From assembly GCA_016802295.1 (NCBI GenBank), contig JAESIW010000207.1:1846740-1910739 (forward strand): 64,000 nucleotides of DNA, read 5' to 3'. The translations under genes were made by a program, and so were the position numbers. Within the stretch, counting starts at the first letter, position 1. Each line of letters starts with the position of its first letter. The notes under the pieces are model-generated. The model saw nothing but the letters and a program-made list of their open reading frames with translations. It ran no database searches and was not told the DNA's origin. Positions 25,095 to 37,023 of the stretch are shown piece after piece. The stretch is from Brachionus rotundiformis. Its lineage: Eukaryota > Rotifera > Eurotatoria > Ploima > Brachionidae.

Positions 25095-27029
25095 AATTTA
25101 ATTTAATTGTATATCTTAGAGTGTATGATATTTTAATCTACAAAAATGATAAAATGAAAAAACGATAAAACTTTTATATGATATTTAAGTTGTTAGAACT
25201 TGGAAATAATCATTTTTTTTATGAATTTTTATGCCGTTTATAAAGAAATTTTTGATTGTTGCTAATTTGAGAAAAACATTTTTTATAAATATGTTTTAAG
25301 TGAATTGTTTTTTATTTTTTAAATTTATTTTTTGTCCTGAAGTTATTTAGTACTAATAAATTCTATCATGAAAAAAATAATTTGGTTTTATCGAATTTTA
25401 TTTTGTTAATTGAGTAAATTAAAAAATAAATATTCCTCAACATAATCTTTTTCTAATAAATTTAATGAGCTATGAGCAACATATTACCTTAAACAAATAT
25501 AAATGTGACTAATTTAAAGCAAAAATATAAATTTGTCAAAATATAAATTTTGAGTAAAAACTAATTAAAATAAATGTTCAATTGTCTTTTATAAATTCAA
25601 TTTTCGAATTATTTTAGCATAAGTTATGATTAAAATGCTAGCTTAAGATAACTGAATCAGATAACAGATCAAAGTATTGCAAAGGTTAGAATTTAGAAAA
25701 TTAATTTTGAAAAAAATTATTTATATTTAATTATTTAATTTTACTTTTAATTTTTAGAAATTAAACTTTCGCTTATTCAAACAATTAAGCTCATGTCTAA
25801 TTTAATCTAAGCTGTATCCAGATTAGATTAAATCGCTGAATTAATAAAATCGCTTTTATGTGTATATATCATCTGAAATCATTGTTACTAAACACGATTA
25901 TATTTAGACAAAATATAAAATTCAAGCATGATAGTTTGTCTTTATTTGCTAAGAATCTAAAAAATCTAAATACAAGACATTAGTTGGTTAGAGAGTCACG
26001 AGTCTATGTATGTTGTAGGAAACCAACTTGCCAAAACATTTTAAATTTTTTAATTCTCTAAATTTGTCTAGTTTGAATTTGTTTTTTAATAATATTTTGC
26101 TTAGGGTCTTAAAAAATGGTAGACTTGACATGTTTCTGGTTAAAAAAATAACCAAATAGCCAGATACTTGACATTTATTTATTGGATTTTTAATATGGTA
26201 TGAAAAATCGAGTCACCAAGTTCAAATTTGGAGGAGATGCCGATTATGTATATTTGAAAATAAAAATAAATTTATTATTTTTTATAAATTTTTTACAATC
26301 TAAGTTTCAAGAAAAATCCATTCAGAATTTTTTTATTTTTAAGTTCAACAAGTTAAGCCTGACTTACTTGAAATCTCAGTTTATAGTTTTTATAAATCGT
26401 ATTTTAGAAAAATTTTTAATTTATCCCAAATGTATTTTTGTTTCTTTTTAAAGAAAAGTATATATAAATATATATATTTGTTTAGATTAATTACAAGTAA
26501 TACACAATGTAAAAAAATTTATAAGTTAACTAGTATAAATTTTTCAATTTATATCGAAACATAAAAAATGCTGAATTTTATGAATAAGCTTCTCATTTTA
26601 AATTCATCTGATTAAAAAATTATTTTTGGTTATCAAAATTTTCAGCTTTTATCAAATTTAAAAAATTTTAGCTAAATAGCTTTTTAGATTTGTTATTTCT
26701 TTTTCCTAGATAGAACGTCATAAAAAAGATTTGATGTTCTAATATATGATAAAAATCGATTGTTCTATCGAGGTTAAGATTCAAAGAGTCTAAAAAATTA
26801 TTCCTAAAGTTAATAATTAGCACATAAATTATTTTTTATTCATCAATTACTTCCAAATGAAATTTTATCAGTAAAAAAAATGAGTGTCTTTATTTTCAAC
26901 ATTAAAATAGAAAAAAATCTAAAAATCTCTAAAATAAATTAGATAGTGATAGATAGTGATATTTAAATGTTAATTTTAAAAATATTCAAATAATATAAAT
27001 TATCATATTAAAAGAATCATTTTTTAGAA
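25095..27029. other. AT-rich intergenic region
   Basis: Two kilobases with no supported gene. A short open stretch at 26200-26451 is low-complexity (F/K/I-rich) and lacks any recognisable feature, so I do not call it. The direct repeat ATAGATAGTGATAGATAGTGAT lies at about 26941-26960. No repeat-family sequence was recognised. Confidence 0.4.
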
Positions 27030-28328
27030 ATGAATGAGTATATCAAAAAAGTGCCAAGCACTCGTATGAACTCTCCAAGTCCAGAAGAAGATATTGGAGT
27101 AAAGTGCAAGAGAGCCAGGACAGAGCCGACCGATCCAAATGATTGTTTCAGAATCGAGTTATCCAAACCGATCTCTATCAAGCATGTTTCATTAAATCTA
27201 AAGTCCAATTTTGATACATATGACAAGATATCCAAGAATTTAGATCTAATTGGTTCGGAAATTACTTTTTCCAATAGCAACATGGAGATGCTAAAAATTT
27301 GCGGATCAAGTCATCTGACATACAATCTTAACCATCTAAATTTAATCAAGAAAGAAACATTGGTTTTTCTAATGGAGAAAAATTTTTCCAATGGTATTAA
27401 ATGTCCATTTGATGTGTTCGCCTATAGTCGTTTGGTGAAAACACCTAGTCCTAATTTAAATGGTAAAAATTTTTATAATTTTTCATTAGTGAAAAAAGTA
27501 TCCAAATTACTGGCACATTATAGGAATAATCCGCTCAATGCCAAGTTTCTCCGAGATAACTCGCTACTTCCGTGCACAGTCGGAATGTTCCTAATGCCGT
27601 TCTATTTTGATATATTTAGTATTGGAGAATTAAACGAATTTAGCCCTATTGAGATAGACATAGGTCTTTATTTGAAAAAAAATTACCGCACAAATATGTA
27701 TCTCAGTTATGATTGTTTAATAAGTAATTATAAAGATAATATTTTATGGAATTGTTTGATTATATACAAGTATAAACTTGTAGATATGACAAAGTTTGGA
27801 TCAAGTCGAATTGAGTATATTAACTACTTTTTGGCCATGATGTACACCCTATTCCATTTAGAGTATGTAATTTCCTATACGCAATCGCAACCAAGCAATG
27901 AGAAAAAAATTATCAAGGCTCATATTGCCAAAGCCTTGGAACTCAACGAAATGATATTAATTCTTTTCGAGTCGTATATTCTTACCGGTTTGTTCACTCA
28001 CCATGACTTTGTTGAGTATGAACGCTTTGTAACCAAACAATTGGACTCTATAGTTTACCAAAGCGAGTACAATTTGGAAAAGACATATTACGAAAATACT
28101 CTTAGCATGATAAGAGAAAATAGTGAACAAGTTTTTCCACTTAAATTGACCAATCTTTGCCGAATAGTGATAAAAAATTCAATAAAAGAACACAATCGGA
28201 AAAATATAAGTCAATTATCCTTACCAAAAGATATAAAAAAATTTCTTCTCTATGAAAATGAGCTTAAAAGTTATTATGCTAAGCATAAAAATTTGTTTAA
28301 TTTCCAATATTTTAACAAAGAGAACTGA
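27030..28328 (+). CDS. SOCS-box protein, probable Cullin-RING E3 substrate receptor
   Basis: A single 432-residue exon. The C-terminus (about residues 370-415) reads FPLKLTNLCRIVIKNSI then ISQLSLPKDIKKFLLY. That is a SOCS box: the LxxxCxxxI BC-box binds Elongin C, and the following LP-containing segment resembles the Cullin-5 box. Known SOCS-box proteins deliver bound substrates to Elongin-B/C-Cullin ubiquitin ligases. The substrate-binding part (residues 1-365) has no ankyrin, WD40, SPRY or SH2 signature I can see. It is predicted mainly helical, with an N-terminal basic Pro/Ser segment (NSPSPEEDIGVKCKRAR). The family is therefore unknown upstream of the box. The region before the gene ends in TTTTTTAG directly ahead of the ATG. 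Confidence 0.7.
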   Translation: MNEYIKKVPSTRMNSPSPEEDIGVKCKRARTEPTDPNDCFRIELSKPISIKHVSLNLKSNFDTYDKISKNLDLIGSEITFSNSNMEMLKICGSSHLTYNLNHLNLIKKETLVFLMEKNFSNGIKCPFDVFAYSRLVKTPSPNLNGKNFYNFSLVKKVSKLLAHYRNNPLNAKFLRDNSLLPCTVGMFLMPFYFDIFSIGELNEFSPIEIDIGLYLKKNYRTNMYLSYDCLISNYKDNILWNCLIIYKYKLVDMTKFGSSRIEYINYFLAMMYTLFHLEYVISYTQSQPSNEKKIIKAHIAKALELNEMILILFESYILTGLFTHHDFVEYERFVTKQLDSIVYQSEYNLEKTYYENTLSMIRENSEQVFPLKLTNLCRIVIKNSIKEHNRKNISQLSLPKDIKKFLLYENELKSYYAKHKNLFNFQYFNKEN

Positions 28329-28807
28329 TTAAATTTTAATTTGTTTTTTTTTAATTAATTTTAAACTAAATTTTATCTTTTTTTGTAAAATTAAATAATT
28401 TATTAAGATTAGAATAAAAAATGAAAAAGTTTAAGATTTCGTTTTTAAATTTGAAATTTCAAAACTTGGATATTTTCATCAGCATACTTTATTATTTTTA
28501 AAGTATAATAATCTAATGATGAAAACTGATAATTTGTTTCAAATAATTTAATTTAAACTCAACTTAAACTAATATAAATTTACTAAATGACATTTTGATT
28601 TTTTAATTAATGAAATAACCATGACAACAAAAAATATTTTCTTGTGTGTTAAATTATCCTCAAAAAATCTTAATTTTATACTAATATTTGAAATACCAAT
28701 AATCACTTGGTAATTTTTACTACAAACAAAATTGAAAATTAAAAATTTTATCTTATATCTTATATTCAAATATTTTTTTAAAAATCCAATGTTAATTTTT
28801 TCTATCA
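28329..28807. other. Convergent intergenic spacer
   Basis: AT-rich spacer between the SOCS-box gene (plus) and ANAPC13 (minus). A palindromic sequence around 28486-28510 (ATACTTTATTATT...AAGTATAATAAT) could form a weak hairpin in the 3' end region. A minus-strand open stretch here is low-complexity and not supported. Confidence 0.35.
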
Positions 28808-29029
28808 TTATTGATTTATAATCACCCACGTTTGAGCTAGACCAGTTTCATTCCATTTCATCTCGAATTCTTTGGCAGTTTGAGCTAGCTGACCATTTAA
28901 CTCGTTCAATTCATTATCTGGTAATTCGTCTAGTGGGACATTTATATCAGCAAATGGTATTTTGTCCATTATCCAGTCTTTGTCCACAATATCGACCAAA
29001 TTCGAATCTCTTATATAAACACTATCCAT
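28808..29029 (-). CDS. ANAPC13: Anaphase-promoting complex subunit 13
   Basis: ANAPC13 is a small extended subunit that stabilises the TPR lobe of the APC/C ubiquitin ligase. The 73-residue protein matches the family along its length: MDSxxxRD start, then DIVDKDWIMDKIPFADINVP, LDELPDNE, and the C-terminal EMKW motif. Human ANAPC13 is 74 residues. The last residues (LAQTWVIINQ) differ from the usual ending, so a small 3' intron that I cannot place is possible. It is a single exon and lies just downstream of PEX11G on the same strand. Confidence 0.88.
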   Translation of the reverse strand: MDSVYIRDSNLVDIVDKDWIMDKIPFADINVPLDELPDNELNELNGQLAQTAKEFEMKWNETGLAQTWVIINQ

Positions 29030-29257
29030 TTTGAGTTAAATTTAAAATGTGAATAAGATAAAATGAAATTAAAATTGTTCAATTTTAAAATAGTTTTGAT
29101 TGTTGAAGAACAAAAAATTGTCTTAAATTAAATATTAAAAACACAAACAAAAAATAATTTTAATAAAAATAAATTTTATTTTTAAAGGTTAAATTTGAAT
29201 GAACAAAACTAAAATAAAATAGTTTGCCGGGTTCAGCTTGATTAGAAAGGACGGTAT

Positions 29258-30702
29258 TTATTGTCTATTAATTACATAGGTATGCACTCGACAAAGAGAA
29301 GAACAAACTCCAATCAAGCCAACTTGGTAATAGTGTAACTTGCCAGACCATAAAAATCCGTCTGGCATAAAATGTATTGCTATTGACCAGTCCAAAAAAT
29401 CTCTCACAGCAATGAAGGCTGCTTGGGTCATTTGAGATTTGCTTATTATTTTCGAAGAACTTTTTTTTTTGGGCAACAAAAAATTATCTTTATTTAAAAA
29501 TTAATTCAAATTACTCGTAATTTTTGTCATCTTCTCTTTTGGATTTGTTTTCCATTTGCATATAGTATAAGATTACCACGTTAAAGTTTAGCAAAACTGA
29601 GGTGAAAAGACCACCAGCCCAAGCAATATTCGTGTAAAAATACCACGACTCATGGTCTACATCAAGGACCTTGAGCTCACCCAGCCAGCCCAGATGCTCA
29701 AATGGATTGTAGAAAATCCAAAAAATTAAATTTATAGTGGTCACCCATTTCACATAAGGATTCATTGTTTTCTTAAATTTAATAATAAAATATAAAAAAT
29801 ATTTTTGGTAAATTTTTTTAATTCTATTATTCTAACTTTTAATTTTTCATTCTTATAAAATCTGTAGTACTCTCTGATGGCGCTAAAGTCATCAAATATT
29901 CTAAGCATGACACGACAATTGGACAGTTGGATAAACATGTTAATAAAAAGTTTGCTTAATTTTTTTTTCCTACCCCATCGAAAATAGGTGCACAGGTCAG
30001 CTAAAATAAGTGCCAAGTAATGAAGAAGAGTTATAACAGTGTCGCGTCCCTGATATGTTTCCAAATTATCTGTAATAATAGATAATTTTTTGAGTAAAAA
30101 ACTCTCACGATCAACAGACTTGATGGGAACTTGTTTAGATTCCTCTTTTGGGTTATTGGTTTTTTTATTAGCTGACATTATTTCTCAATAATTTCCAAAA
30201 AAAACAACGCTAAATAAATGTTTATCTCGTTATTGATAAACAGTTAATATTAAGATTCAACAGCTAAGGAAAGCTTCAAACTTAAGATAAATACCTTATA
30301 TAGATTTGAGCAAATTTTTTAAAATATTTTATTATAATTAAATTTTAAACTTACCATAGAAATAGATTTATTATTTTTATCCATTTGTGGTTTAAATGTT
30401 TTGACATAATGCTTGTAGAATTGGTGCATGGTAGGAAGGTCATCGAAAAATCGAACAATTACCCGCGTAGTGGCGAACTGCTTGGCCAGTATTCGAAACG
30501 AGACAGACATTTTGACCAATTTTTCTACTGAAAAGAACAAAAGCAAATTTTGTACCAGCCATGAGTTTGCTTTGGGATTATGCTGGTCCAGATCAGCCAA
30601 AAGCCCGTACAGAAATAAAAAGACATAAGAGGTAACGCGGATGCACGCGTCTCTACCACTATAAGTAGCTAAACCAGCTAAAATTTTATCAATTCTAGAC
30701 AT
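29258..30702 (-). CDS. PEX11G: PEX11-gamma peroxisomal protein with two alternative first exons
   Basis: PEX11 proteins tubulate and divide peroxisomes. Exons 2 (29771-29515) and 3 (29459-29258) encode the middle and C-terminus, with PEX11G hallmarks such as NPFEHLGWLGELKVLDVD and HFMPDGFLWSGKL...GLIGVCSSL. Two different first exons encode the N-terminal amphipathic domain. Exon 1B is 30178-29837 (YQGRDTVITLLHY...NCRVMLRIFDDFSAIREYY). Exon 1A is 30702-30355 (YSGRDACIRVTSY...TTRVIVRFFDDLPTMHQFY). Both begin with ATG, and both end in phase 0 at a GT donor (1A has a perfect GTAAGT), so either can join exon 2. With 1B the protein is about 221 aa. No separate downstream exons for 1A are visible, so mutually exclusive first exons are the simplest reading. 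A truncated second gene is the alternative. Confidence 0.85.
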
Positions 30703-33337
30703 TGCTTGACATTGGTATTTTATTTAACTAAAAATTGGTCTATTTTGACTTTTTAAATTTGATAATTTTAATTGATAAAAACTTTGAAGAGTTAAGATAT
30801 TTTTATTCATAAATTTGAATAAATCAAAGAGTTATATTCTATCTTTAAACAAAAAGCTTTTTTGCTTGTTCCAATTTTTAGATTATTATTTTCAACAACT
30901 GTACAACAATTTTTTGGCAACATTTTTCCAATCTATTTTACTAAATTTTTGTATTTAAAAAATTATCAAATAAAAAATCTAAATAATTGAAAAAAATTTT
31001 TTAAATTATTTATATATTTATATTTAAACATTTAATAATTAAATTTATATTGTTTAAAAATCTGTTAAGGTAAGTGGTAATTGAAATTAAACAAACAATA
31101 ATTTTTTTTCAGTTTATTTAAGCTAAAAGGAAAAATAATTAAATTAAAAACTATTGAATAAAAAGTGAATTAATTCTAATTTTAGTAATTTCTATTTAAA
31201 TAGGTGATTACTATTTAATTGATGTTTTAATTAAAGAGACTTGATTTTTGGTTCTAAATCATTAAGTTATAAAGTTATTTTACCATACATACTCAATAAA
31301 TTCGGATCGGATCTATAACAAAGAAATTATAATTTTTAATTTATGTTTAGTTATCATTTCTAAAAGAAATATGAGAAAAAATAAAAATTAATAAAATATT
31401 AAGGTGGGTCTGGGCACAATTTGACAAAAAAAACCCACTAAATCAACAAACGATGAGCGTCAAAATACACTATCAATGTTTAATTATAAAATTTTTTTTT
31501 TTTCTAAAAAAAAACTTATATTTATGATAAATTAGATACAAAAATATGATTATATTATTTTGGTTATTCTAATTTTAAAAAAAGAAACTTGGCGTCTAAA
31601 AGGGTTTTTTAAAACTATCAAATTATGTTTTAGGTGAGATTTTAGGCATTCTGGACCACCTGTTTAATTCATTAAGTGGTTATCATATCATATGATCTAT
31701 GTAATAAAATTATTTTACTAAAATTCTTAAATAATTGATCAATTCTGTAACAAGATAAACTATTATTTTACCATGTACAATTAATAAGCTACTTTTAGAC
31801 CAAACATGTCCAAAAGGCTAAATAAAAGAACTTGTAAAGTATGTCACGTGAGAGATTAACCTAAAATTTTCCAATTTTTATAATAGGGAAATAAATTATA
31901 AAAATTAATTGTATATATTATGAAAAGTTTTGTTTTATCAAAAAGCTTAAATGGAGGCTTTATTTGGCGCAGGGGGGCTATGTGATTCAATACGGTTTGA
32001 GAGAAAAATTTGATAATTCAAGTGAAAATCAATTCTTTTTCTAAGTTAATTGTCAAATATTTGTCAAACTAGGACTAATTTAAAATAAAAAAAAAACATT
32101 AATCAAAATAGCTTTAAGATTTTTAATTTATTTTATTTTTTCGATTTAGGGCTTTTGGTTAATGGCAAAAAATTGCAAAAGATCTATGTTGCAATTTATT
32201 ATGCTAATTATAGCCCAAATATAAATTTAATTCAAGCATTTTTATCACAACTACTTAAATTATATTTATTTCATTCTTTTTCTCTACTTAATTTTGAAGC
32301 CCGAAAATATAATTATTAAAATAATTTCAAGATTTAATTAATTTTTGACCAAATTTTTGAGCTTGCAAAAACCAATGATGCGAAAATGTAATTAAAATTG
32401 GGCCAAATCGTGATTGCTACATAAACTCACGTATTTAGCCAAGTACTTTATCAAGCAAAAGTGTAAACTTTGGCCAGTGGTCATGACTTGTTGGACCTTT
32501 CTTCTTCTAAAACTACCTACATAATAAATATTTATGCAAAATCACTTGGTTTAAAATAAATTAAAAAAATAAATTTTTTATTAACTATCTTTCTTTAACT
32601 AAATATCCATTTATTCAAGTAATAGATACTGACAATCTCTCAATATTATCTTTTTAAAAAAATATTCTTTTCTAAATATACAATATCTGAATTTTAAATA
32701 AAAAAAAATTTGCAAAGTTTTGCCAAATGGTGCTACTTAGAAAAATAAATATTTCAGCTTAATCCTTTGGGTGAATTAGGGTCAATGCAGTTGTAATGTT
32801 CAAGGTTGCAAGTTGCTACGCGATATCCTTTTTGATATTAATATATAAAAGCGAAATGATTATAATAATTTATATGAATAAATAAGAGGAGGATCTGAGA
32901 AGAAATAATTTTCGGTCTCATCTTAAAAATTCTTAGGACCTCTTGGAAACCCCTCTGCTTTGAAAGCAACGTAATTTATTCATTAGAATTTGATTCGTTT
33001 AACCTAATTCAACTCAAAATGTATTGCTTAACATTTGACTAGGTAGTCGTCCCCAAAGTCTGGTCTACATAGACCAAGTTTGAGATTTAATTGGAAAACT
33101 TCGCATCCAATCAAATTAGGTTTGCTCTCACAGACTAGACCCCTTGGACGATCGGGAAAAATCCTATAAATTGACTAGTTTTATATTTAGTTTCTAGATT
33201 CTTCAAAAACTAACAAAACGTCCCCAATAACGAACACTTCTCTACCCTCTTCCTTCTATATAGCCGAATATAGAACAAAATTCTAAACACAAAGATAGAA
33301 AATAAACTTTTCTCATCTTTTCTCATAAATAAATTGA
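30703..33337. other. Large noncoding region upstream of the first PYNT-motif gene
   Basis: No coding frame is supported in 2.6 kb. The last 450 nt are less AT-rich and look like promoter/5' UTR: a palindrome TGGTCTACATAGACCA at 33061-33076, a TATA-like TATAAA at 33165-33170, and the ATG about 170 nt later. The rest is AT-rich, and no tRNA, rRNA or transposon was recognised. Confidence 0.4.
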
Positions 33338-34093
33338 ATGAAAATTAGAATTATGAGCATTCTTTCACCAGTTCATAATCTGCAAACACGTAATTGGACC
33401 AACACAAAAAAAAAGCACAAGCCATTTAATCAAATGCAACAAGCTCAAGACAAACTAGCTATTCATCGATTTCAAATTAAGACAAAAAATATCAATATGT
33501 TCAATTCAAAAAATACGGTAAGAAATTACTCGAATGCATATAGTCAAGACTGGTCATCGGTAAAATTTTTAACTAATAAACCACGCCAGTTCAGTACTTA
33601 TTCTAATTTTAAAAGTAACGATAAAAATCGTAACCATTTTAGGATTAATGGCACTCAAAACAACACCAACTTTGATAACTATAATAATTACCAGAAACCG
33701 TATTATAAGTCAAAGCCACTGAGAAACAAAAACAGGCATAGAGTTATAAATGTAAATAAATTAAAAGCTCCATATAATACAACACAATATCTGATGTATG
33801 ATTATTCAAAGAGACGAGGTCCTCTAAAGGATCAAATTTGTCCTGATGAGCAAGAACAATTTACTAACGACTGGAATTTAGCTCTAAATCAAACAGACGA
33901 AAACGACCCGAATTTAGTATTGTTAAGAAATCTTTTTTCGGTGAAAAAATCTAATGATTTAGAAGACACTAATCGTAATGAAAACTTAGCTAAGGAACAA
34001 GATAGTCAAATGTTATTGTTAAAAAAGTCATTAAGTGAGCTGGATTTGACCAACGAGAATGAGTTAAGTAACTTTTTATCGACTTCTATATGA
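33338..34093 (+). CDS. HEXIM-like PYNT-motif protein, copy A
   Basis: A 251-residue single exon. Its signature is KLKAPYNTTQYLMYDY (PYNT at about residues 145-148), nearly identical to the HEXIM1/2 motif APYNTTQFLMDDH, which inserts near the CDK9 active site and inhibits P-TEFb. A basic segment with KPYYK precedes it (HEXIM1 has WKPYYK before its PYNT). HEXIM's acidic stretch and C-terminal coiled coil (Cyclin T binding) are not evident. Instead there is a conserved module SKRRGPLKDQICPDEQ...NDWNLALNQ and a conserved tail LKKSLSELDLT...STSI. The N-terminal 100 residues are Asn/Lys-rich and disordered. A second Met at 33353 could also start translation. Function as a P-TEFb regulator is inferred from the motif only. 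Confidence 0.65.
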   Translation: MKIRIMSILSPVHNLQTRNWTNTKKKHKPFNQMQQAQDKLAIHRFQIKTKNINMFNSKNTVRNYSNAYSQDWSSVKFLTNKPRQFSTYSNFKSNDKNRNHFRINGTQNNTNFDNYNNYQKPYYKSKPLRNKNRHRVINVNKLKAPYNTTQYLMYDYSKRRGPLKDQICPDEQEQFTNDWNLALNQTDENDPNLVLLRNLFSVKKSNDLEDTNRNENLAKEQDSQMLLLKKSLSELDLTNENELSNFLSTSI

Positions 34094-35262
34094 AAAAGGT
34101 TCTTGTAGCCAAGTCTCACAGTTACTTATGCATATTAATATACATAAATATATGTATAAATATATATAATTACTAGTTCTGTCTTGTCATTTATGGTCTT
34201 TTTTGTCATTCACCTTTTGGCCCTTTTTGTAAATTATTTTGTTTTTATTGAGACAGATAGATCGGATCCGAATAAAATTTTTAAGTTAATTTTTAATAAA
34301 AAAATTATTTTTTGTTTATTTTTCGTCATTAAATTTTGATTAAATTCTAACAAATTATCTATTTCTGAAGATGTAAATTATAGTACTTTAGAAAGTACTT
34401 AAGGCTAGTTTTCATAAGAGCCTTATGCATTCAAAAATGCAAATTTTAAAATTGTAAAAAGCCTAATTTATTTACAAGTTCATTTAAAATTTCAGAAAGA
34501 TATTTATAATTAATTATATTCAAAATTATTATTTTAAATAATTGAATATTGAGATTAGATTAAAAAATATAAACAATTAAATTTTTTGATTACGTTAAAT
34601 AATAATTTAATTCTTGACCACATGTGTTAAAACGAAGCAAAGAAATTTTGAAATAAGTCTGTATTAATTTTTTCTAAAAATAAATTCTAAACTGTTTTTC
34701 TGACTTAAGCAGTTTTAAAAAAGTTAATTAATTAATCTTAAATTTTCAAATTCATAAATACCATATTTGGTCTCGGTAATTGTCTATAAATCTAAAATAT
34801 TGAAATAGTTAAATAAATTATTATTTGTTTAAAAAAATCTCTAATATAATTTAACTTAATTTAATATAATTTCTGTTATATATTTCCTAATTCTAATCCT
34901 AAGATAAATTTTACTCGTGAAATGCTTGCATTCAAATCTAATTATATTTTGTTGATTTATTCGATAATTTCTCTTCTTAGATAATATTTAATTCGAATCA
35001 TTTTTTTATTTTTTTCTGTTAAATTTTTTGGCGTAGTAAGATAAAAATCTAAATAATTATTGATCCAAAAGTACAAATGAAAGTGTTTTTCTTTCATTCT
35101 CTTTTCTTTTAATTAATCATTTGCATTTAAACCAATAATTTTACAAACTTACCGGTAATATTTAAAAAGCTTAAATAAAATATACAAAAAATTATTTTAC
35201 AATTGTTTTGAGTTTTAATTTTTTTTATTAGATTATTTAAAATAATGATCGCTTGACCATTC
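34094..35262. other. AT-rich intergenic region
   Basis: No gene recognised. The 3' flank of copy A contains a run of TATATA/ATATAT around 34130-34165. The rest is AT-rich, with no open frame longer than chance and no obvious repeat element. Confidence 0.4.
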
Positions 35263-35801
35263 ATGAACAGTTCGAATCGAATTAAGTACTTCGACGATTT
35301 GGTCAAGTGTAATCAAGAAAAAAGTCGAACAAATGCACTTTTTTCTAATTTGGACAAATCAAATTTAAGCAAGCCAAAGTATTTGCAGCAAGAATTTTAA
35401 AATCTTAAATAATATTTATTAAAATAAAAAAATAGAAAAAACGATGCAAATTATGGTATATCTATGTACGAAAAAACTCGTTTGCGTGGTATAGCTGCTC
35501 ATAATCACATTGGCAATGAAGTCCTCGAGTTGCTTGAGGTATGATAGAAATGTTTTCCGAAATCTTTTTCAAAATATTTTTGCATGTGGTCACAAAGGTA
35601 ATAAAGTTAAATGGCACTTTTGATTGCGATGGGTGCGTATTTATTGAGTTTGGTAAACTTTTCGAGATCTACAATAAAATATCTAATAAAGTAGTTGGTT
35701 TGCTTTTGCGAGCCAGAAAGCATGGACTGATTGATTTCACGGGCGAAATGCTTTTTCAGCGAAGAGATGACAAAGTGATAATTAAAATTTTAAAAATTTA
35801 G
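35263..35801 (+). CDS. Costars-domain protein (ABRA/ABRACL family)
   Basis: Three inferred exons (35263-35378, 35436-35538, 35598-35801; introns 57 and 59 nt) give 140 residues. The C-terminal Costars domain is well conserved: FIEFGKLFEIYNKISNKV, then VGLLLRARKHGLIDFTGEML and FQRRDDKVII. It is preceded by the linker YGISMYEKTRLRGIAAHNHI, which resembles the region before Costars in ABRA (STARS). ABRA binds actin and activates Rho/SRF signalling; ABRACL is the domain alone. This protein is intermediate in size, with a short charged N-terminus in place of the long ABRA N-terminus. The exon joins are in phase and restore the conserved domain start (LLE to VIKLNG). Confidence 0.85.
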
Positions 35802-37023
35802 ACTTTTTTTTGATCTATAGATAATATTTTGAATAAATTTTATCAACTTATCACTTGTTTAATTCACATAAATTTTAAATTGTCTCTATTTTACTCGACT
35901 AATTTTATATTAAATAATTGAAACTATTAGTTTAAATCTGATTTATTAAAAAAATACTTAAAAAATTCAAGTCTAAAATTTTAATAATCAAACATTTTTA
36001 AATGTAAATTTATTTACTATAAAATCTTTTGATTAGATAGATAATTATTTTTTCAAATGGTGCCATGTTTTACTCAAAATAGAATAAAAATCCAAGTTGT
36101 TTATTTTACTTTTGGCATAGACATTTTTTTTGTCTAAAACCTAAGCTTCTTTTTTTAAATTTTAAAATATCTGCTCGACATGAATTGACAAGAGTACTCA
36201 TTTTTGTACAAACAATTAATTAAAATAATTAATCATGTTAAGACAAAACAAGAGCTATTAAATGACAGAAAGATGTCTTTTTAAGAGAAAAATAAAATAA
36301 AATTTTAAAATATTTCACAAAAAAAGAAATATTATATTTTATGTAATTTCTTATTCGAATCAACAGCTCTTGCATCTAATCCAAACTAGATGTTTAAATT
36401 TAAGTGAACACATATTTAATGGCTACATACAAAAAAAAACACACATTCATTTCTTCTATTCATCCGATTTTGACATTTTCGAGTTTGTTTTAGGTAGGAA
36501 ATAATTTATCTATTTTCATTATTAAAATGAGATAGAGTAATAATTGGGCTATAAAATTTTTGTTCCTGACTGACTTAAAGGCTCCATTGTCCAGACCTAC
36601 ATATACCAACTTGGTTTTGAGAAAACTTGATTGTTATCATTAGCAAAATCAACTTAAATTATGGCTTATATTTGCATGAATTTTAAATTGAATCAATTTA
36701 CTATTGTATATAAATTTTTTTTTCTCTATAGTATAAAACTGAAGACTTTTATATTTATTATATTTATAACTTAAAATATTTTCTTTTCCTTTTGTTTTGA
36801 AGAAATAAAAAAATGTGTTGTTTGGACAATTTGAGGAAAATTGTTCGGTCACGTGACCCAATATTGAGCAAAAGCCGAATTCTAGGCCGCACTTGACCAA
36901 ATTGCGCATTTAATTTGATTAAATAAATAAAGTACTATTTACTTTTTGTTTATTTTTAATTATTTTTATCTCTTTTTTTAGATTTAATAAAATAGAATAT
37001 TGTGACAAAATTTGCATGCTAAA
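35802..37023. other. Upstream region of the second PYNT-motif gene
   Basis: Noncoding. A TATA-like TATAAAA lies at 36550-36556. A CCTACATATACCAACTTGG stretch at 36596-36614 loosely resembles the palindrome region upstream of copy A. A TTTTTTTAG at about 36973-36981 could be a 5' UTR splice acceptor ahead of the ATG at 37024. No other feature was recognised. Confidence 0.35.

Noticed and set aside
26200..26451. 83-codon plus-strand open frame
   Set aside because: Phe/Lys/Ile low-complexity, no recognisable feature, no splice context, and typical of chance frames in AT-rich DNA.
30319..30702. An independent second PEX11 gene
   Set aside because: No downstream exons or stop follow its GTAAGT donor before the next first exon, so an alternative first exon of the same gene is simpler, though not proven.
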